A stretch of 64,000 nt of DNA from an uncultured Candidatus Nitrosopumilus sp. Lineage in GTDB: Archaea > Thermoproteota > Nitrososphaeria > Nitrososphaerales > Nitrosopumilaceae. Numbering within the stretch: the first letter of the stretch is position 1; each line of letters opens with the position of its first letter. The notes under the pieces are model-generated. The model worked only from the letters and a program-made list of their open reading frames with translations. It was not told the DNA's origin and searched no databases. A program made the position numbers and the translations under genes. Positions 1 to 6,880 of this stretch are shown here, in pieces. The stretch is from positions 620,001 through 684,000 of the forward strand of contig OX638319.1 of NCBI GenBank assembly GCA_951812655.1, written 5' to 3'.

Positions 1-769
1 CCGACGCAAAAATCAATTCATGCAGGTTTTCCACGAATCCTAGATCTTTCACATTCTCAAATTTTTTGTTTACCGATGGACCTGATACCAGAATGACTTC
101 TAAATCTTGATCAATGTTTGAAATGGCCGACAATGCTTTTTCAATAAGGAATATGCCTGCATCCGTCCCTCCAATACTGATCACCACCGTTTTCTTCTGA
201 AATGAAAACTTCTCTCTCAGTTCTTCTCTTGTAAAACTTGTCTGTCTGACTATGGGTCCTATTCTTTGAATGTTTTCATGGCTTTTTCCATTTTCAGGAA
301 TGATCACAATGTCACATTTTTTGATAATTTCCTGCATGGATTTGTTCATCTTTTTTTCTATGAATGATGCAAATCCTTTGGTGAAGCGGGTTTCTAAAAC
401 GTCTGTAATCAGCACCGTTGGAATTTCCAGCTCTTGTGCAACAGTCAGAGATGCAAAATCCTCATCGCTAATCACCATTCTTGGTTTATCTTTCTGAATA
501 ATTTCCTGCGAAATGTTTTTGCATTCTTTGTAATATTTGTAATAACTCCATAGCCATCTTGCTGGATTCTTCAATGTGCCATTTTGAACAACAAACGAGG
601 GTGGATTGTACACGTCTTGCACTTGTAGATTTATTTTTTTTAAAATACTTGCAGCTCCATTTCCTGTCACAAAATTTGTTGATATGTTCTCAAAATTATT
701 TACAATTGCTATGTCTCTGGTTATATGACCTAGTCCTATCGGACTGACAAAAAAATTGATATTGTTCAT
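1..769 (-). CDS. Glycosyltransferase, GT28/MurG-like (3' end missing)
   Basis: A reading frame starts at the ATG complementary to 767-769 and runs off the left edge, giving about 256 residues. Near the N-terminus is SPIGLGHITRD, the glycine/histidine motif that opens GT-B glycosyltransferases of the MurG/UGT type. About residue 195 begins SIGGTDAG, the start of the second Rossmann-like domain that binds the nucleotide sugar. Between them lies a typical N-domain with no signal peptide, so a cytoplasmic enzyme transferring a sugar from an activated donor is expected. The acceptor cannot be told; archaeal relatives often act in surface glycan or glycolipid assembly. It diverges from the tRNA-Val gene 80 bp away. 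Confidence 0.8.
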   Translation of the reverse strand, partial: MNNINFFVSPIGLGHITRDIAIVNNFENISTNFVTGNGAASILKKINLQVQDVYNPPSFVVQNGTLKNPARWLWSYYKYYKECKNISQEIIQKDKPRMVISDEDFASLTVAQELEIPTVLITDVLETRFTKGFASFIEKKMNKSMQEIIKKCDIVIIPENGKSHENIQRIGPIVRQTSFTREELREKFSFQKKTVVISIGGTDAGIFLIEKALSAISNIDQDLEVILVSGPSVNKKFENVKDLGFVENLHELIFAS

Positions 770-849
770 ATATTTTCATAGATTTTTATCAAATTTCTAC
801 ATTCTGTCTTGTCTCAAAGTTTAAATGGATTTTAACAAGGTAGGTTTCT

Positions 850-924
850 GGGCTCATAGTCCAGGTCGGTTATGACGTCGCCCTTACACGGCGAAGATCC
901 GGGGTTCAAATCCCCGTGGGCCCA
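850..924 (+). tRNA. tRNA-Val (anticodon TAC)
   Basis: A 75-nt cloverleaf can be drawn. The acceptor strands GGGCTCA and TGGGCCC pair with one G-T wobble, the anticodon stem is TCGCC/GGCGA around loop CTTACAC, and the T-arm is CGGGG-TTCAAAT-CCCCG. The anticodon at 885-887 is TAC, so it reads GTA valine codons. No intron is seen and CCA is not encoded. Its last bases, 911-924 plus the next three, recur almost exactly at several later places in the window (see findings). Confidence 0.95.
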
Positions 925-927
925 TTT

Positions 928-955
928 GGACTTGAACCTTCAATGGTTCAAATCC
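928..955 (+). repeat. Hairpin of dispersed family, just after tRNA-Val
   Basis: GGACTTGAACC and GGTTCAAATCC form an imperfect inverted repeat (one C/A mismatch) around the loop TTCAAT, followed by a run of five T. The same hairpin with a different loop recurs at 4600-4627. It could terminate the tRNA transcript or be part of the mobile-looking repeat family described in the findings. Confidence 0.7.
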
Positions 956-1055
956 TTTTTAGAATTTTTTCTCAAAAATGGCTCAAACATCTATGGATTC
1001 TCACTTATGAAAATTACAAAGATCCCTTAAATTAGATACAACTTTACTGATTTCT

Positions 1056-2423
1056 GTGAAATTAGTTTTTCTTGCATTAATTCCTCTCATCTTGTCAATA
1101 GGTATAACTCCTGTTTTATCATTTGATTTTATCCCTGAAGCTGATGCCCTAAAATCAAAAGGAAATTCTCTAACTGAGACTGGTTCCAAAAAAGTTTGTG
1201 GAGATAAATTATGTTCCAAAATGGATTCTAAACATCCCATGAAACATTCTGATATGGAGATGCATTCAGGTTCTATGGATATTCATGCTATGATGGATAG
1301 AATGGACAAAATGCATGAAAAGCATCAACAACACATGATGCAATCTTGGAACTCTATGACAGTAGACGAACAATCACAGATGTATCATAAAATGCAAAAA
1401 ATGATTGAAAAGATGGAATCAATGGATATGGATGAACACATGAAAATGATGTCTAGCATGGGTGAAAAACATGGAGAGAAGAAATCACACGGAACTCATA
1501 TGTCATCAATTCACCCTGAAAAGATGAGAACCTCTGCACCTCTTCCAGAAACGTCAATGGGTCCTCAAATTGATTACTCTAAAGGATATTTGGTTGAAGA
1601 AATCAAAGATGGACTTTACTGGGTAACTGATGGTGCATATCAAGCAATGTTTCTAACAACTGGCCAAGGAGTTATTGTAGTTGATGCACCACCATCAATT
1701 GGAGAAAACTATCTCAAAGCAATTGCAGAAGTGACTGATGAACCAATAACACATGTAATTTACAGCCATACTCACAATGATCATGTTGGAGATATGAGCA
1801 TGTTCCCTGATGATGCTGTTTACATTGCACATCAAGAAGCAGCAGATACTCTTGAAAAAAGAAATGATCCTAACAGACCAATACCAACTATAACGTTTGA
1901 AGATAAATACACCCTAGAAGTTGGAAATCAAAAATTAGAATTAGCATATTATGGTCCAATGCATGAACCTGGAAACATCTTCATCTATGCACCAAATCAA
2001 AAAGTTCTGATGTTAGTTGATGTGATATTTCCTGGATGGACTCCATTCAAGGACTTGGCAATGGCTCAAGATGTTCCAGAATTTCTTGCAGCACATGACA
2101 AAGTTCTAGAATATGACTTTGATACGTACATTGGAGGCCACCTAACACGTTTAGGAACTCCAGAAGATGTACAAATCCAAAAAGAATACTTCCAAGATAT
2201 TCAAACTAGTGCAGCTAAAGCAAACCAAGAAATCTCCTTTATGACAATAGGACAAGAAGTTGGATTTGAGAATCTTTGGTTGGTCTTCCAAATCTATGCA
2301 GATACTATAACACAACAATGTACTGATGAGATTGTTCCAAAATGGATTGACAAACTTGGTGGTGTTGACTTGTTCACCTATGATCACTGTTGGAAAATTT
2401 CAGAAGGTCAAAGAATAGACTAA
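1056..2423 (+). CDS. Secreted MBL-fold metallohydrolase, Met/His-rich
   Basis: This 455-residue protein starts with GTG and a hydrophobic signal sequence (KLVFLALIPLILSIG). After it comes the stretch ADALKSKGNSL, then VCGDKLCS, shared with the protein at 12.8 kb. Residues 50-150 are very rich in Met and His and look metal-binding. The catalytic domain follows, with the metallo-beta-lactamase motif HTHNDH at about residues 238-243, a downstream His in the GPMHEPGN segment and a final GGHLTRLG His. Such folds bind two metal ions and hydrolyse esters, thioesters or lactams outside the cell; the substrate is unknown. The Met/His region suggests copper or another soft metal. The gene stands alone and is followed 15 bp later by the 55-bp repeat element. 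Confidence 0.85.
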   Translation: MKLVFLALIPLILSIGITPVLSFDFIPEADALKSKGNSLTETGSKKVCGDKLCSKMDSKHPMKHSDMEMHSGSMDIHAMMDRMDKMHEKHQQHMMQSWNSMTVDEQSQMYHKMQKMIEKMESMDMDEHMKMMSSMGEKHGEKKSHGTHMSSIHPEKMRTSAPLPETSMGPQIDYSKGYLVEEIKDGLYWVTDGAYQAMFLTTGQGVIVVDAPPSIGENYLKAIAEVTDEPITHVIYSHTHNDHVGDMSMFPDDAVYIAHQEAADTLEKRNDPNRPIPTITFEDKYTLEVGNQKLELAYYGPMHEPGNIFIYAPNQKVLMLVDVIFPGWTPFKDLAMAQDVPEFLAAHDKVLEYDFDTYIGGHLTRLGTPEDVQIQKEYFQDIQTSAAKANQEISFMTIGQEVGFENLWLVFQIYADTITQQCTDEIVPKWIDKLGGVDLFTYDHCWKISEGQRID

Positions 2424-2437
2424 TTTTCACTACTATC

Positions 2438-2492
2438 TGCGTCCATTTTTATCCCCAAAAAGGTGGCTGAGTCCCCGTGGGCCCATTTTTGT
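2438..2492 (+). repeat. Gene-end element copy 1 (tRNA-Val-derived 3' part)
   Basis: It begins CTGCGTCCATTTTTATCCCC and ends in TCCCCGTGGGCCCATTT, 17 bp identical to 911-927 at the end of tRNA-Val. It differs from the copy at 3749-3803 at about three positions. It starts 15 bp after the stop of the preceding gene, in the same orientation. Just downstream is a small CCCAA/TTGGG palindrome at about 2494-2504. Confidence 0.85.
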
Positions 2493-2717
2493 ACCCAATT
2501 TGGGGGCAGGGCCCAAAAAAGAATCATTTTTGATAAATCACTGCAAGAATCTAGGAACCTTTTTGAAAATATGTGATATTGAAATTCTTCCTGGCCCTAT
2601 CACTATGATGACTAAACATCTTCAGCCATCTAATAACACAAATTAGAATTTCTTAAAATAAATTGGATTTGGTACAATACGTAATCCTTAAATTTTAAAA
2701 TCACCTACTTTTGTGAT

Positions 2718-2921
2718 ATGAACAAAACTGTGATGATGTTCTCTATGGTAATTGCTTTGGCTGCAGTGTTTGCTATTGCGTCTCCTATGGGTACAGCGAC
2801 AGCACAAACCTCTGATGCTATGCCTGATGGTGAAGGTGAATACAAGGACGGAGAACACAAAGAAGGAAAGGTTTGCCCAGTCACTGGTAAAACATTACAA
2901 TTCCAAGAGCAGGTTTCTTAG
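2718..2921 (+). CDS. Small secreted protein of unknown function
   Basis: The 67-residue product begins MNKTVMMFSMVIALAAVF, a clear signal peptide with likely cleavage after the TATAQ region. The mature part is about 38 residues, acidic and Gly-rich (DGEGEYKDGEHKEGK), and ends with a single Cys in VCPVTGKTL. I do not recognise a family. A KVCPVTG segment is reminiscent of the metal-site ends of YHS or heme proteins, but this is too short to assign. It lies between two copies of the 55-bp repeat, together with the flavin-binding gene 76 bp downstream, and may share its transcript. Confidence 0.6.
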   Translation: MNKTVMMFSMVIALAAVFAIASPMGTATAQTSDAMPDGEGEYKDGEHKEGKVCPVTGKTLQFQEQVS

Positions 2922-2997
2922 AATATAGTTTAAAAAATTAATAGATAGTTTGAATTACAACGAAAAAAGTTTTCATCTACGGACTGAAAACAAATTC

Positions 2998-3729
2998 ATG
3001 AGATTTGTTCCCAATTCCCAAATAAAATCAAAAGAAAAGATCGTTGAGTTTCTAAAACAAGAAAGAATTGGAAGGATTGCAACCGTTGACGAAAACGGTT
3101 ACAGCTTTATTGCTCCAATGAATTTTGTATATCATAATGACTGCATCTACATTCATGGATTTCCAAGAGGAGAAAAGTATGAAAACATACAAAGAAACGA
3201 TAAATGTGGTTTTGAAGTAGACAAAGAACTTGCATTTTTACCCTCTTACTTCTTTGAACCACCTACAGATGCCTCTCTGACAGATACTCTTTACATTAGT
3301 GTTGTAATCAAAGGAATTGCAAGGACGGTAAATGACGATCAAGAAAAAACAAATGCCTTGAATAAACTAATGGAGAAGAATCAAACTGAAGGAGGTTATC
3401 AAAGATTAAAACCAGATATGCCATCAATAAGAGGGGTCAGACTTACAAAAATAATACCAAACACAATAACTGGCAAATACAAGCTTGGTAAATATTGGAA
3501 GCCTGATGAAAAGAAAAGAATTGCACAAAGAATTCTGGAGAGAGCAGTAAATTTGCCAAAACACACACTGGAGATACTAAATATTACAGGACTAGATGCT
3601 TTGGGTGAAGATATAACAAAACAAATTGCATGGAACTATTCCACAGATCTCATCCAAATGATGGGTTACGAAAATAGAACATCATACCCAAACATATCAC
3701 TTTATGTTAAAGAAGACATAGATTGGTAA
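2998..3729 (+). CDS. Pyridoxamine 5'-phosphate oxidase-like FMN-binding protein
   Basis: The product from ATG 2998 is 243 residues; a TTG at 2950 would add 16. The N-terminal half has the split-barrel pattern of the PNPOx-like/NimA group: a helix (SKEKIVEFLKQERIGRIAT), then strands VDENGYSFIAPMNFVYHND and CIYIHGFPRGEKYENI with the usual G-x-K turn that contacts flavin phosphate. The FEPPTDASLTDTLYISVVIKG strand pair and the KIIPNTITGKYKLG end also fit. The C-terminal 60 residues are an extra helical segment. Such proteins bind FMN, F420 or heme and reduce or sequester small molecules; the ligand here is unknown. A 55-bp repeat copy follows 20 bp after the stop. Confidence 0.75.
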   Translation: MRFVPNSQIKSKEKIVEFLKQERIGRIATVDENGYSFIAPMNFVYHNDCIYIHGFPRGEKYENIQRNDKCGFEVDKELAFLPSYFFEPPTDASLTDTLYISVVIKGIARTVNDDQEKTNALNKLMEKNQTEGGYQRLKPDMPSIRGVRLTKIIPNTITGKYKLGKYWKPDEKKRIAQRILERAVNLPKHTLEILNITGLDALGEDITKQIAWNYSTDLIQMMGYENRTSYPNISLYVKEDIDW

Positions 3730-3748
3730 AGAGAAAAATCACGCCTAA

Positions 3749-3803
3749 CTGCGTCCATTTTTAACCCCAAAAAGGTGGGCGAGTCCCCGTGGGCCCATTT
3801 TTG
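3749..3803 (+). repeat. Gene-end element copy 2
   Basis: It begins CTGCGTCCATTTTTAACCCC and ends with the tRNA-Val-matching TCCCCGTGGGCCCATTT. It starts 20 bp after the stop codon at 3729. Within it TGGGC and GCCCA can pair across a 13-nt loop. About 95% identical to the copy at 2438. Confidence 0.85.
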
Positions 3804-3815
3804 TTACTAAACAAT

Positions 3816-3838
3816 GTTCAGGTCTCTACGGAATGAAC
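3816..3838 (+). repeat. Promoter-side hairpin before the 3885 gene
   Basis: GTTCA and TGAAC form an inverted repeat around a TCTAC centre. The layout (inverted repeat, then about 20 bp, then a CTTTATGA box, then the gene) matches that at 4924-4948 ahead of the next plus-strand unit, including the shared string CTTTATGA.CATCT-like. Confidence 0.5.
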
Positions 3839-3884
3839 TCGTAAGTAGAATTCTTTATGACTATCTGATTTAGAGAAAAAGAAC

Positions 3885-4520
3885 ATGAAAACTAGACTCT
3901 TGATAATTGTTGGAATTGTGGGATTGTCTGTTTTTGGAGTATCTCCTGCATTTGCAGATCTGGAGATACTGGTAAGTCCAGTTATTCCAAGGATTTTACC
4001 TTCAGGCGAACCTACTGGAACCCTGATAATTCGTGACATTCACAACAACCTTGTCTGGGAATCTGCAAAAGATCCTATAATTGGTCTGGATTTTGTTGAG
4101 GGAAATGCATATCATGTAATTGTCAAGAAGACTGATTCTTTCCAGATACTTGGAGACAAGGAGTACGAGTTAGTCCAAACCAAGCAGGTCTTCAAGTCTC
4201 ACGAACCCTATTCATGGAAAGATCTGTGTGTTCCAGGCTACATATCGATTCATGGAACCTGTGTATTTGCTTTCAGATGTAGTGAATATGCATACCCTGG
4301 CAAGTTATGTGAAATTAGTTTTCACAACTCAGACTATCTACGACCGCTATATCAGTCAAAGGTGGGATTCTTGCCAGAAGAAACAATCTGTCTGGAGAAA
4401 CTTCAGTTGCTCATCAGCCATGATGATTTCCCTGCATGTGTAAAGGAATCGTCTGTTGAGAAATTGGTGGAACGAGGATTCATCATTACAAAAAATAATA
4501 ATGATTCCCCTTATGATTAA
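3885..4520 (+). CDS. Secreted protein with ERGF-type motif
   Basis: The 211-residue product starts with MKTRLLIIVGIVGLSVFG, a signal peptide likely cut after AFA. Residues 25-90 are beta-rich (LIIRDIHNNLVWES) and may form an immunoglobulin-like domain. The rest has eight cysteines, including CVPGYISIHGTCVFAFRC, suggesting disulfides. The end, FPACVKESSVEKLVERGF, belongs to a motif also seen in the secreted proteins at 10.2 kb and 35.5 kb, which I know as recurring in Nitrosopumilus-type exported proteins. Function is not known. The gene is flanked on both sides by repeat copies and stands alone. Confidence 0.75.
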   Translation: MKTRLLIIVGIVGLSVFGVSPAFADLEILVSPVIPRILPSGEPTGTLIIRDIHNNLVWESAKDPIIGLDFVEGNAYHVIVKKTDSFQILGDKEYELVQTKQVFKSHEPYSWKDLCVPGYISIHGTCVFAFRCSEYAYPGKLCEISFHNSDYLRPLYQSKVGFLPEETICLEKLQLLISHDDFPACVKESSVEKLVERGFIITKNNNDSPYD

Positions 4521-4547
4521 GATGTAAAAATGAAAGCTATTGCTTAA

Positions 4548-4600
4548 TTGCATCCATTTCTAATCCCAATTTGGTGGATGAGTCCCCCGTGGACCATTTG
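4548..4600 (+). repeat. Gene-end element copy 3 (diverged)
   Basis: It reads TTGCATCCATTTCTAATCCC, then a GGTGGATGAGTCCCCC segment and GTGGACCATTTGG. It starts 28 bp after the stop at 4520. It is diverged from the two best copies but keeps the order of blocks, and it runs directly into the hairpin at 4600 that otherwise follows tRNA-Val. Confidence 0.75.
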
Positions 4601-4627
4601 GACTTGAACCTTTATTGGTTCAAATCC
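4600..4627 (+). repeat. Hairpin identical in stem to the one after tRNA-Val
   Basis: GGACTTGAACC-TTTATT-GGTTCAAATCC. Both arms equal those at 928-955 base for base, while the six-base loop differs. An arm-conserved, loop-variable pair is what is expected if the hairpin structure is selected or copied as a unit. Confidence 0.7.
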
Positions 4628-4679
4628 TTTAAAATTTTATTTTGTACAATTTTGGTTCAAATCTATAAAGATTCGTCAG

Positions 4680-4868
4680 TTATTCTGGAATCTCTTTTCT
4701 TACTTTATTGTATAATACAATCATAATTGCTGTAATTACTCCAAATATCGCCAAAGCCACACCTAATGTAAAACTGTATTCTGAGGCAGGATACATTGAT
4801 GATAAAATCATTTGAATCGGAAGTGCTATTCCTGCAATAATTAGCATAATCAGAATTTTCTTATTCAT
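4680..4868 (-). CDS. Small two-helix membrane protein
   Basis: The 62-residue product has two hydrophobic stretches, ILIMLIIAGIALPIQMIL (residues 5-22) and FTLGVALAIFGVITAIMIVL (33-52), joined by a short polar SSMYPASEY loop, and ends with basic KVRKE. It should sit in the membrane as a hairpin with both ends inside. I do not recognise a family. It is the only minus-strand gene among the short plus-strand units here and may have its own promoter from the 4870-4920 region. Confidence 0.55.
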   Translation of the reverse strand: MNKKILIMLIIAGIALPIQMILSSMYPASEYSFTLGVALAIFGVITAIMIVLYNKVRKEIPE

Positions 4869-4923
4869 GTAGCTAAAATTTTCTGAAACTGTTTAAAATT
4901 TACTTCCTTTTCATACCTAAAAT

Positions 4924-4948
4924 GGTTCAAGCCTCTAGGGATTAAACC
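4924..4948 (+). repeat. Promoter-side hairpin before the 4996 gene
   Basis: GGTTCAAGCC-TCTAG-GGATTAAACC forms an imperfect inverted repeat. A close relative is at 6029-6054. A likely TATA element (ATACTTTATG, 4959-4968) follows before the TTG start at 4996. Confidence 0.6.
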
Positions 4949-4995
4949 TTAAGGCAATATACTTTATGAGCATCTCAAATTTAGTTTGAACAGTA

Positions 4996-5364
4996 TTGAA
5001 TATTTTGAATGTTGTCTTAATCGGAATTATTGTTGTTCTTGGTGCCACTCTGGGAATAGTTGTTTTCATTTTGATCAAACTATTTCATCATATGAATCTC
5101 AACTGCATGACAAACTGCAAGTGGAATATCTTGTTGAGACATTCAAAAAAAAAATATTCAGACTATGACATAATGGAATTTCCTGACTCTAAAGGAGTTC
5201 CTTACAAATATTCTGTAAAAACAAGTTATGCTGATGTTGAATTAATTATAGAAAAAGACAGAGTCCTCTTAAGGGCGTTTGATCTCCATGAAGGAGAACC
5301 GATGTGTATAGTTTCAAATCCCATTCCAAGGGATATTTTGAATAATTGCCCTATCAAATGGTAG
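4996..5364 (+). CDS. Single-pass membrane protein of unknown function
   Basis: The 122-residue product starts with TTG. Residues 3-29 form one transmembrane helix (VVLIGIIVVLGATLGIVVFI). The rest is a soluble domain of about 85 residues with alternating strands (YKYSVKTSYADVELIIEKDRVLLRAFDL) and three scattered cysteines. No family is recognised. The start is supported by a TATA-like box about 30 bp upstream. The next gene begins 4 bp after the stop, so the two are probably co-transcribed. Confidence 0.6.
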   Translation: MNILNVVLIGIIVVLGATLGIVVFILIKLFHHMNLNCMTNCKWNILLRHSKKKYSDYDIMEFPDSKGVPYKYSVKTSYADVELIIEKDRVLLRAFDLHEGEPMCIVSNPIPRDILNNCPIKW

Positions 5365-5368
5365 TAAA

Positions 5369-5578
5369 ATGGACTACAATCTTTTGATCTTTGTTGTGTT
5401 GGGAGGATTGCTGATGACTGCTATAGTCTCAACCGTCCTAAATCATCGTAAAAAAATAAAATCGAACCAAGAGCCATGTCCTTCATGTAGAGGTATTGGA
5501 TTTACGATGACCTATACAAGTAAACCAATTCCTCCTTGCAAAAAATGTCATGGAACAGGATATATCAAAAAGAAATGA
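5369..5578 (+). CDS. Membrane-anchored DnaJ-type zinc-finger protein
   Basis: The 69-residue product has one N-terminal transmembrane helix (LLIFVVLGGLLMTAIVSTVL). After it come two CxxCxGxG-type motifs, CPSCRGIGF and CKKCHGTGY, separated by 12 residues. This is half of a DnaJ central zinc finger and should bind one zinc ion. Such isolated fingers occur in thaumarchaeal membrane proteins; a chaperone role is possible but not shown. It is coupled to the gene before it and is followed 21 bp later by a 55-bp repeat copy. Confidence 0.75.
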   Translation: MDYNLLIFVVLGGLLMTAIVSTVLNHRKKIKSNQEPCPSCRGIGFTMTYTSKPIPPCKKCHGTGYIKKK

Positions 5579-5598
5579 AAATTAGATTTTTCGCCTAT

Positions 5599-5649
5599 CT
5601 GTGTCCATTTCTATCTCCGAAACGGTGGTCTAGTCCCCGTGGGTCCATG
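5599..5649 (+). repeat. Gene-end element copy 4
   Basis: It reads CTGTGTCCATTTCTATCTCC, then a GGTGGTCTAGTCCCCGTGG segment and GTCCATGG. It starts 21 bp after the stop at 5578 and is on the same strand as the gene. Confidence 0.8.
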
Positions 5650-5753
5650 GAATCTCCTTTTCTATCCAAATGATGACTGATTCTAAGGAATTGAACTTGG
5701 ATCCAAATATCTTATTTTATTAACAGGGAAAATTTTTCCAAAAATAATTCATT

Positions 5754-5990
5754 TTGAATCGTAATCTGATAATTGGAATTATTTGCGCTGTAGTAATTGC
5801 AATAATTACAATTATTATTTTGTTAGTTGTTATGCCCTTGTCTCAACCTCCCAATCCTGAAACAATAGAGTGGCTAAATCAGGCAGAATGTGATGAGCTG
5901 CTAAATTGGATTAATGAACGAAAGGGAACTCTGGAAAAATATCAGTCTACGGCAAAAGGTATCTATGATTACCAAGGATGTGGAAACTAA
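5754..5990 (+). CDS. Small membrane-anchored protein
   Basis: The 78-residue product starts with TTG and has one very hydrophobic helix (LIIGIICAVVIAIITIIILL, residues 5-24). The exposed tail, about 45 residues, is helical, with two Cys and a WLNQAECDELLNWINERKG segment. The family is unknown. It lies after repeat copy 4 and before a degenerate copy at about 6005, so it looks like another single-gene unit of the array. Confidence 0.55.
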   Translation: MNRNLIIGIICAVVIAIITIIILLVVMPLSQPPNPETIEWLNQAECDELLNWINERKGTLEKYQSTAKGIYDYQGCGN

Positions 5991-6004
5991 TTTTTATACA
6001 TGTT

Positions 6005-6054
6005 TGCATCTTAATTAATCCCAAAAATGGTTCAAGCCTCTAAGGATTTGAATC
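6005..6054 (+). repeat. Degenerate element plus hairpin
   Basis: GCATCTTAATTAATCCCAA resembles the start of copy 3, and GGTTCAAGCC-TCTAA-GGATTTGAATC (6029-6054) is a second instance of the hairpin at 4924. The tRNA-like middle block is missing. The end overlaps the stop codon of the minus-strand methyltransferase. Confidence 0.5.
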
Positions 6055-6683
6055 TAGGATTTTTTTAGTACTACGAACCATGCTTTTGGATCAGAATCAA
6101 AATTAATTGTTTCAAAAACTGTTGCCTTAATTTTTTCTATGTCAAAATCATTCCTAAAAGTATCTCGAATTTCTTGTTTTGATAATCTATTTGGTCCGTT
6201 TCCGTCAGAAAACTCTTCTTGTTTTATGCTCATACATTTAAGAAAATAAATTCCATTATAATCTAAAATTCGTTTTATTTGTTTTACAAACTTTTTTCTT
6301 TGAAAATCATCAAACAAATGAAAAGTTCCTCTATCGAAAATAAAATTAAAGGCATTAGCAGGAAGATTTGAATTCAAAATATCATCTGTAAGAAAATTAA
6401 TATCATTTGATAGTTTTTTTGCATTCTCTATTGCAGATCCTGAGATATCAGAACCCGTAACATCAAATCCATGTTTTGCCAAGGCCCGTGCTTGTGTCCC
6501 ATCTCCTGTTCCAAGATCCAAAAATCTACCTTTCTTGAGATCTCTTGTTTTAATTTCATTTTCCAAGTCTGAATCTAATTTTTTTGTGAACCAGGGAAGA
6601 TCTCTGATTTGAGTTTCTTTGTAGAGTTTATCCCAATCTTCATCAACTTTTTGTGATTTCATGTGTGTGACAGAACTTTTCAT
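6054..6683 (-). CDS. Class I SAM-dependent methyltransferase
   Basis: The 209-residue product has motif I at about residues 55-63 (FLDLGTGDGTQ), the glycine loop that binds S-adenosylmethionine, and a following acidic residue in VTGSDIS. Post-I motifs NFIFDRGTFHLF and LDYNGIYFLKCMS follow in the right order. The length fits a minimal Rossmann methyltransferase of the tellurite-resistance TehB/thiopurine type; WYKETQIRDLPW-like features at residues 20-33 support that group. The acceptor is unknown. It is transcribed towards the small membrane gene and has no operon partner. Confidence 0.8.
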   Translation of the reverse strand: MKSSVTHMKSQKVDEDWDKLYKETQIRDLPWFTKKLDSDLENEIKTRDLKKGRFLDLGTGDGTQARALAKHGFDVTGSDISGSAIENAKKLSNDINFLTDDILNSNLPANAFNFIFDRGTFHLFDDFQRKKFVKQIKRILDYNGIYFLKCMSIKQEEFSDGNGPNRLSKQEIRDTFRNDFDIEKIKATVFETINFDSDPKAWFVVLKKS

Positions 6684-6726
6684 TCAATAAAGGTTCTGTA
6701 GATAGAGCATGCAAGATTATCTCAAC

Positions 6727-6781
6727 TATGCCCCTACGAGGACTCACCTATCTTTTTGGGGTTAAAAATGGACGCAGATGC
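6727..6781 (-). repeat. Gene-end element copy 5 (reverse orientation)
   Basis: On the minus strand it reads CATCTGCGTCCATTTTTAAC, then CCCAAAAAGATAGGTGAG and TCCTCGTAGGGGCAT. It lies about 100 bp beyond the stop of the minus-strand phosphoesterase, again at a gene end and in the gene's own direction. Its tRNA-like part carries several changes. Confidence 0.8.
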
Positions 6782-6880
6782 GTGTGGAAATTTTTTCTAG
6801 AGTTTATCTAATCTGCCTTATTTTAGAGATATTTGGTTAGGCATTTAGATTTTACACAAATTCTCAAATAAATCCAGATT

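Noticed and set aside
2461-3803. Extra tRNA genes or tRNA pseudogenes at the repeat copies
   Set aside because: Only the T-stem 3' strand and acceptor strand are present; no anticodon arm or 5' half can be drawn.
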